DNA of 64,000 nucleotides from JAZKFT01 sp963845495 (GTDB lineage: Bacteria > Bacteroidota > Bacteroidia > Chitinophagales > Chitinophagaceae): NCBI GenBank assembly GCA_963845495.1, contig CAWJTH010000224.1, positions 1-64,000 of the forward strand, given 5' to 3'. The position numbers and the translations under genes were made by a program. Position 1 is the first letter of the stretch, and each line of letters opens with the position of its first letter. Shown here piece after piece: positions 58,710-64,000 of this stretch. The notes beneath the pieces are model-generated. The model saw only the letters and a list, made by a program, of their open reading frames with translations, did not search any database and was not told the DNA's origin.

Positions 58710-59360
58710 GTGGTAAAAGTGATATTGGTAGAAGACAGCCCCATGATTATTTTCGGGATCGTGGATATCCTTAAAAGGCTGGGGATAAAAGAAGAGGACG
58801 TAAATGTTTACGGCTCTTTCCATGACATGATAGAAAAAACAAGGGACATCGCCTGTAAATTGATCATCATCGACACCCCTTTAAAAGAGCGGGATAAATT
58901 AAACGAAATGCTCAAACTGGCGTCAGGTTTACCCAAAAAAAACATATTGGTAATTTGTGAAAGCACAGACCTGGAAATAATCGTGGGATTGTACAAGGGG
59001 GGCGTGTCGGGCATATTGGACAAAATAACCCCCGTCGAAGAAATCGTTTATGCGATAAAACGGACAATGGCCGGATACGGATATTTGGGCACCCACATAG
59101 TGGAAAAATTTTTACGTCATGTCCCCATGCCCGGTAACCAACGCCCTATAAGCATCCTATCCCCCAGGGAAAAACAAGTAGCGTCGCTTCTCGCGGCCGG
59201 GCAAAACAACCAAACGATCGGAAAATTATTGGCGATAAAACCGTGTACCGTATCGATGTATAAATCCAAGATAATGGTAAAACTTAATCTGGCCAGCATA
59301 ATCGAATTAAACCGATACCTAACTGAAATTGCAGTTTCCGGCCCGAAAAAAAATCGATAA
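58710..59360 (+). CDS. Response regulator, receiver plus LuxR-type DNA-binding domain
   Basis: A 216-residue NarL-type regulator. The receiver is fairly complete: acidic pair Glu8/Asp9 (ILVEDSP), phospho-acceptor Asp55 (LIIIDTPLKE), Ser85/Thr86 and Lys105 (GILDKITP). The C-terminus has the LuxR helix-turn-helix (LSPREKQVASLLAAGQNNQT; IGKLLAIKPCTVSMYKSKIM). No partner kinase is nearby; the receiver is divergent enough that phosphorylation is not assured. It lies downstream of the decayed beta-helix gene, as its sister gene at 59795 lies beside the intact one, so both may regulate this surface-protein family. Confidence 0.85.
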   Translation: MVKVILVEDSPMIIFGIVDILKRLGIKEEDVNVYGSFHDMIEKTRDIACKLIIIDTPLKERDKLNEMLKLASGLPKKNILVICESTDLEIIVGLYKGGVSGILDKITPVEEIVYAIKRTMAGYGYLGTHIVEKFLRHVPMPGNQRPISILSPREKQVASLLAAGQNNQTIGKLLAIKPCTVSMYKSKIMVKLNLASIIELNRYLTEIAVSGPKKNR

Positions 59361-59794
59361 ACGAAGCGGGGGACAAACGGAAAAACCATTAAATTTGATC
59401 CGTTTGCACCATTTTCGAAGGATACGTTCCTATATTTATAACCGGTCACATTTCTGATAACGATTTCAATTTCAGGGGCAATCTTAATGGTTTGCACAAA
59501 TTATTTTGTAGGCAAAAACCCCACAGGCGTCATCCACTAACCTGTAGTAAAATTTTTGCAAAATGGTCAATTTTGTACAATGGGCCGCCAGGACGGTTGC
59601 TGGTATTATCCTTTCCGGCCTTTACGGAGTGATATTGTTCCTATCCTATGTCCTTCCGCAATGCGAAGAGTAACACTTGAAGCAAGGGGCAAGGGCTTTA
59701 ATTTAGGCATCCCCCTCCCCCACCGGACCAAAAACTTTTATGGTCTTACCGGACCCGCCGAGAGGACCGTGTTTTTGGCAAAGCCCGCCCTTGG
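59361..59794 (+). other. Space between two converging regulators, with a possible 36-residue membrane peptide
   Basis: ATG 59563 opens a 36-codon frame to TAA 59673 (VAGIILSGLYGVILFLSYVL, one helix). No clear ribosome site. The remainder holds nothing recognisable. Confidence 0.3.
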
Positions 59795-60430
59795 TTAACC
59801 GGGATACGCCAACTTTATTAGTTCCTCCTTGTTCTTGACGCCGAGTTTTTTGAACACGGTATGTTTGAAGGTGGATACCGTGCTGGGCTTTATCCCCAAC
59901 TCGTCCCCGATATCCTTGTTGCTTTTGCCCCCGACCAACATTTCCATCACCAGGTTTTCCCTATAGGTCAATGCCGGCGCGGGTGCCGCCCTGTCCCCCG
60001 TATCCATGATAAGGTCCATCAAAAGGCTGTTCCCTGCATAAATATTGCCCTTGTATACCGTGGCGACGGCAGCCTTGATCTCGGGGAGGGATGCCCCCAT
60101 ATCCAATACACCGAGTACTCCTTTTTGGTACCAGCTGCGGTAGTAGCTTGCGTCCCCGGTCCCGCTGCAAACGACCAGGGTCTTCAGCGCGGGGTTGCTT
60201 TCCTGTATGTCCAGCATATTTTTTATTTCATCCCGGTTTGCGGCACACAGGAACAATATCAACATCCCGATATTCTCCTTTTCCAGCACTGGCCGGATTT
60301 CCGCGGATGACCGGGCTGTCCGTATGCCCACCCCCTTGTCCAACACCTCTCCCAAGACGGTTTGTAAGCCCATCTCTATCAAGCAGCTGTTACTAACCAA
60401 CAATATTTTTACGTCCTCTTTTACCATCAT
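59795..60430 (-). CDS. LuxR-type regulator with degenerate receiver domain
   Basis: A 211-residue relative of the regulator at 58710. The DNA-binding domain is intact (LTYRENLVMEMLVGGKSNKD; IGDELGIKPSTVSTFKHTVF). The receiver fold is kept, but its chemistry is gone: the acidic pair is Ser13/Asn14 (ILLVSNSC), the phospho-acceptor position is Phe60/Leu61 (LILFLCAA) and the Lys is Met111 (GVLDMGAS). It cannot be a phospho-switch and probably responds to a ligand, partner or abundance. It is 162 bases downstream of the T9SS protein gene on the same strand. Confidence 0.85.
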   Translation of the reverse strand: MMVKEDVKILLVSNSCLIEMGLQTVLGEVLDKGVGIRTARSSAEIRPVLEKENIGMLILFLCAANRDEIKNMLDIQESNPALKTLVVCSGTGDASYYRSWYQKGVLGVLDMGASLPEIKAAVATVYKGNIYAGNSLLMDLIMDTGDRAAPAPALTYRENLVMEMLVGGKSNKDIGDELGIKPSTVSTFKHTVFKKLGVKNKEELIKLAYPG

Positions 60431-60592
60431 GCCAATGAAATTATTTTAAGGCAAGGCATCTATAAGTTAAATCCCAGGTTATATATCCAGATCTTGTAGA
60501 CATCCGCCCAAAAATAATTTCATTCCACTGATCTAAAATCATTCCACCGATCTAAAACCAGCCATAAAACAAACGGTTGCTTTTAGCGGGGG

Positions 60593-62266
60593 TTATAACT
60601 TGGTAAACCTGAGCGTGTTTTTCGTGCCGGAGGCTGCATCCACAACCATCAGGTAGTTGCCCCTTGCCAACCCGCTGACGTCGATCGCCTGTGTCGAGGC
60701 GCCGCTGTTTGCCGTGTGCGTCTGTACCGATAATACCCTTCCCCCCATGTCGGTTATGGTATAACGGACGTCCGCACGGGACGGCGAATAGGCGGCCACG
60801 TTCAGTACCGTGCTTGCGGGCACGGGGTAAATACCGGCAACCGTGAACCTGTCGCCGCTACCAACGATGGCGACCGTACCGCTGTACAAAACCGAACCGT
60901 CAAGGTCTATAAGCGCCAGACGGTAATAGTCGGTCCCGGCGGGCGGGGCGGCATCCGTATAGCTGTAGCTACCGCCTGTATTCAAAGGGAGGCTTGCTAT
61001 GGCGGCAAAACCGTTACCGTTGCTGCGCTGTAGCTCAAAACGGCTGAAATTGACCGCATCGGCCGCGGTCCAGCTTAGCAGGTTGCCGTTCGTGCCTTTT
61101 ATGCCCGTAAAAGATATAATTGTGACCGGGAGCACGATGGCGGCCGGGCAATTGCCCGGGTTTGCCGCCACGACGGTGTTCCCCCCTCCATCGGTGGTGT
61201 TCGGGTAATCGGTGGGGTTGTAGGCCAGTTGCAACTGGTTGTTGGTAAGCGTCGTGCCGGCCACCGCACTGAGATCGGCACCGATCGCCGAGGTATTCCC
61301 GCTCCCGTCCGCGTTCTGGTAGAAAATGTTACCGGTTATCCGGGTGGCGGAAGAAGACCCGTTGAACGAGATGCCGCCCGCGGTTGTGCCGCCCTGGTTC
61401 GAATTGAATGTGTTGCCGCTTATGGTCACCCCCGTACAACCGGAAACCAGCATCGCCCCGTATGAGCCGCCGTGCCTGGTGGTATTACAGAAATACGAAT
61501 TGGATATGGTCATATAATTGACCGTCAGCAGTGAGACGCCTTGCGCCATGCTTGCCTGCGTGCTGATGGAGTTGTTGAAGGTGCATTTGTCTATGAGCAG
61601 GTTCCCGTTGTCCGATGTGTTGCTCGTCTCGTGGTTGATGGTTATGTTGCCGCCGCTGCTGGAGTTGTTGGAAGAAAAATAGCTGTTGGTTATGTGTATC
61701 ACGGTCGGCCCGGTGGCGGAATTGTCGGTGGCATCGATGCAGGATGCCTCCTTGGCCAACGTCTGGTTGCTGAAGCTGCACTGGTCCACGACAAGGGTAT
61801 TGCCGGATGAGGCACTGGCACTGAAATCGACCGGGATGTGGTTCCCGTTGTTCGAAGGGAAGGCAAGACCTATCAGGTATATCTTGTTGGGCGTGCCGCC
61901 TGTTGAAGGCGTAACGATGAAACTTTGTGCGTCGGTGATATTTGTCGGGTTTGCCGCCGCATTATAGCCGCTGGTGTCCGTGCCGGTGGCGGAGGCCGGG
62001 TAACCGCCTTTTATATAGAAACTCCCCGCAACGCCGTTGACGATGCTGGCGGACGGGGTATAATTGCCAGCCTGCAGATACGCTGCGTCCCCGTTGGCCA
62101 TGTGGGAGGCCAGGTACTCAATGTTACAGGAAGATGCAGCGGACCACCCCGTACCGGTACCGGTGCCGCCTGGGGTAACAAAGTAGACCGTGGCGAAAGA
62201 ACTGCTTGCGGCCACGGTACAAAAAATAGAAGTCAACAGAAGTTTTACGTAGAACTGGGTTTTCAT
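60593..62266 (-). CDS. Secreted right-handed beta-helix protein with T9SS sorting domain
   Basis: A 557-residue protein with signal peptide (MKTQFYVKLLLTSIFCTVAA), an N-terminal VYFVTPGGTGTGTGWSAASS start typical of pectate-lyase-fold surface proteins, a beta-helix of about 280 residues rich in Asn and Ser (IHITNSYFSSNNSSSGGNIT; CTGVTISGNTFNSNQGG), a fibronectin-like linker (LLSWTAADAVNFSRFELQRS) and a type A C-terminal sorting domain (IYPVPASTVLNVAAY; GLARGNYLMVVDAASGTKNT; LRFTKL). It is exported by type IX secretion and anchored or released at the surface. No catalytic site can be recognised; it may be an adhesin or a lyase-like protein. Confidence 0.88.
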   Translation of the reverse strand: MKTQFYVKLLLTSIFCTVAASSSFATVYFVTPGGTGTGTGWSAASSCNIEYLASHMANGDAAYLQAGNYTPSASIVNGVAGSFYIKGGYPASATGTDTSGYNAAANPTNITDAQSFIVTPSTGGTPNKIYLIGLAFPSNNGNHIPVDFSASASSGNTLVVDQCSFSNQTLAKEASCIDATDNSATGPTVIHITNSYFSSNNSSSGGNITINHETSNTSDNGNLLIDKCTFNNSISTQASMAQGVSLLTVNYMTISNSYFCNTTRHGGSYGAMLVSGCTGVTISGNTFNSNQGGTTAGGISFNGSSSATRITGNIFYQNADGSGNTSAIGADLSAVAGTTLTNNQLQLAYNPTDYPNTTDGGGNTVVAANPGNCPAAIVLPVTIISFTGIKGTNGNLLSWTAADAVNFSRFELQRSNGNGFAAIASLPLNTGGSYSYTDAAPPAGTDYYRLALIDLDGSVLYSGTVAIVGSGDRFTVAGIYPVPASTVLNVAAYSPSRADVRYTITDMGGRVLSVQTHTANSGASTQAIDVSGLARGNYLMVVDAASGTKNTLRFTKL

Positions 62267-63102
62267 GGTAAGTTTTTATTAGATTCGATGTAAATGTAGA
62301 AATTTATCTAAACATTCGACCAAAATTAAACACTTTTTTTCTGGATTATTTCTAGTAAATTGAAAATCAAAAAGTTAAATCCATGGAATTTTTCTACAAG
62401 TACCGTATAAATACAAAAAAACTCGTTTTATACTGCCGATAGGTAGAAAAAATTTGTGCATCTGCCAAAAAAGGCCGCTATGCGGTTGTTGTAAAGGCGG
62501 GAAACCGGTTAGAAATAGTTTGTCCGCGGCCGTTTTATGGGGATGTACGGTCGCTTTGGTGGGATGGCCCGGTCCCACGGGCTTATTGTCGTAGGCTCCT
62601 GCCGGAAAAAAACAGCTTTGTGGGGCCCCTAAAACCGTCCCCCATCGGCAACAACCTGATATTTGGGTATGTCCGGTAGGGACAGGAGCCTATTTTGGGG
62701 ACCCGGGACTTTAATGATTATTAAATTTTCGGCCACTTAACACAATCCAAAACATAAAAATATTAAAGTCTTATAAGGTAGTATTTAAATTAAAGCCAAC
62801 TAAAAAGCCTTGCGCTTTCACTAAATTATTTGTCCAAAAACTACAAAAGCCATCAAAATCGATCGTAAGATTGCATCTTAACTCGGGGAACGCCGTAGAC
62901 AGGTTGCAAATGACGGCGATGAGGCAACCAAGCAATTGACCATACTCATGCTTTTTATTCGCCTTCGGCCCTAGCGACCCTATTTCCCATCCTGTTCCTT
63001 TGGCATGGAAATTAGAGGCGTAGGATAATAGGTAAATTTTTTCCTATAGGGCGGCAGGTTAGGCACCTGCCCCCGATTTGAACAAAAAACATTTTTATCG
63101 AG
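62267..63102. other. Gene-free region with an inverted repeat
   Basis: The left part is the leader of the T9SS gene. TAGGCTCCTG at 62592-62601 is repeated inverted as CAGGAGCCTA at 62683-62692, extended by related CCGGA/TCCGG flanks, enclosing about 80 bases. No gene seen. Confidence 0.5.
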
Positions 63103-63396
63103 ATGAACTATTTTATCCTGTTCTACCGGATAGTTTTAGAAGATGGGCAGGCCTTCGGCGGAAGGGCCATGACGGCAACAAGGGGTAGCGTTTTGCTGGA
63201 AAGCGAGATCGTATCGTCTATAGAGGCAGGATTTCGCAGGAACCGGCCGGGTCACAAAAAGATACAGGTTTCCGTCTTGAAGGTGCGGGAGACGACTTTT
63301 AAAGCCTACAACGATTTTAACCTTGCCAACGACAGTACCGATATAAGCGGCGGTTTTTTGATGGGTAGCGTGACCGGGAAGGCGATTGGATGGTAA
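63103..63396 (+). CDS. Small hypothetical protein
   Basis: A 97-residue frame from ATG 63103 to TAA 63396. It reads as an alpha/beta protein (SVLLESEIVSSIEAGFRRNR; HKKIQVSVLKVRETTFKAYN) without signal or membrane segment. I do not recognise the family. Base composition resembles the neighbouring LuxR genes. Confidence 0.45.
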   Translation: MNYFILFYRIVLEDGQAFGGRAMTATRGSVLLESEIVSSIEAGFRRNRPGHKKIQVSVLKVRETTFKAYNDFNLANDSTDISGGFLMGSVTGKAIGW

Positions 63397-64000
63397 TCGT
63401 TATGCTGTCCTTCATATCGGTAAAGGTTTTAAAGAAACTAAGTTGTAATATAAAGAGATTTCCAAGAACGATGTAAAGCAGCGCGACCGTCTCCTTCTAT
63501 TTTCTTGAATTTGCCCCTTATCCGAAATCTCGGCGAGCAGGCGCCCGGATACACGGATTTTTTGCCATGGTCTGTCGTTCGCTGCGCCATCATTTATATA
63601 ACCTTATCACGGCTACTATGGCGATCGAAACAGCAGGCATGCCCACATAAGGATCGAGATCCGGTTTGATTTTTTGAGATATTGCCTGTACCGGCCGGAA
63701 GGCGGATAGGGTGCACCGGCAACGGCGTTTTTGCCATGCCATTAGATCCATCCGTGCCTGGGGTTTTGGCCAAGCTTCCTGTTGGTCGTTACCGTAAGGC
63801 TACATTTATAAAAAAACTACGATACCGTCAACAACAGGAAGACACAAAGTAACGGTACCATACTTGGTTTAAATAGATAGGGTGAAAATACAGATCAAAC
63901 CCGGAATGCCCGGCTGATAAAAATGCCCGGCTGATAAAATAGGGACAGAAAAAGAAATCAAAATGCGACCTTCGATACCTGGTCAATTGTTGATATTGAT
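63397..64000. repeat. Right copy of the inverted pair and flanks
   Basis: On the minus strand, 63865 to 63610 repeats 57340-57600 with about 85% match by eye (for example GCAATATCTCAAAAAATCAA is identical), but with TAG after TVS and other stops, so it does not code. The rest of the stretch holds no recognisable gene. Confidence 0.6.

Noticed and set aside
60195..60449. Plus-strand frames opposite the LuxR gene at 59795-60430
   Set aside because: Shadows of a gene with a clear LuxR helix-turn-helix.

Overview
The window comes from a Bacteroidota chromosome, most likely a soil or plant-associated Sphingobacteriaceae/Chitinophagia-type organism. The signs are two SusC/SusD pairs, reg_prop/Y_Y_Y sensor kinases, SusD-type lipoproteins, a type IX secretion (T9SS) C-terminal sorting domain, a dense glycoside hydrolase repertoire and REP-like intergenic repeats. 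No rRNA, tRNA or CRISPR array was seen. Calls are from reading translations; no database search was run.

Region 1 (1-30 kb) is a polysaccharide utilisation locus (PUL) aimed at a rhamnose- and galactose-containing plant glycan (inferred: rhamnogalacturonan or arabinogalactan side chains). It holds two GH78 alpha-L-rhamnosidases, GH2, GH42 and GH35 beta-galactosidases, an MGH1-like glycosidase, a six-hairpin glycosidase, a two-domain SGNH esterase, one SusC/SusD pair and a sensor kinase plus a separate AraC-type response regulator (a split form of the usual one-protein hybrid two-component system). The plus-strand enzyme block at 18.8-27.7 kb carries about ten reading-frame lesions, while SusC, SusD, kinase, regulator, GH42, GH2 and the esterase are open. 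A scar with a degraded tyrosine recombinase lies at 5.0-5.4 kb.

Region 2 (30.0-30.8 kb) is a junction of gene fragments, including the first ~75 codons of another GH2 enzyme. Region 3 (31.0-46.9 kb, all minus strand, visibly more AT-rich, no frameshifts) is a second PUL: GH31 with a PA14 insert, SusC, SusD, an IPT-domain surface glycan-binding protein, a clan GH-A lipoprotein, GH2 and GH9. This gene set closely matches known xyloglucan utilisation loci.

Region 4 (47-56.4 kb) is a mosaic of short accessory genes: a frame-broken membrane glycosyltransferase-like gene, a VOC protein, hypotheticals, a class-C beta-lactamase-fold serine hydrolase, an AraC regulator, a SnoaL-like protein, a headless AraC fragment and an intact Tet(X)-like flavin monooxygenase beside a 90-nt palindrome. 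Region 5 (56.4-64 kb) is gene-poor: two LuxR-type regulators (one with a degenerate receiver), a T9SS-sorted beta-helix protein, a decayed copy of that protein's N-terminus, and an inverted pair of a small decayed gene.

Two threads run through the window. First, nearly every broken gene can be restored by adding or removing one base in a short homopolymer, so technical indels must be excluded before calling decay; one nonsense substitution (25287-25289) and the clustering argue for some real decay. Second, a ~45-nt repeat with core ATTATAGAC-NN-GTTATAAT occurs six times, all in the same orientation, in intergenic spaces of the accessory regions.
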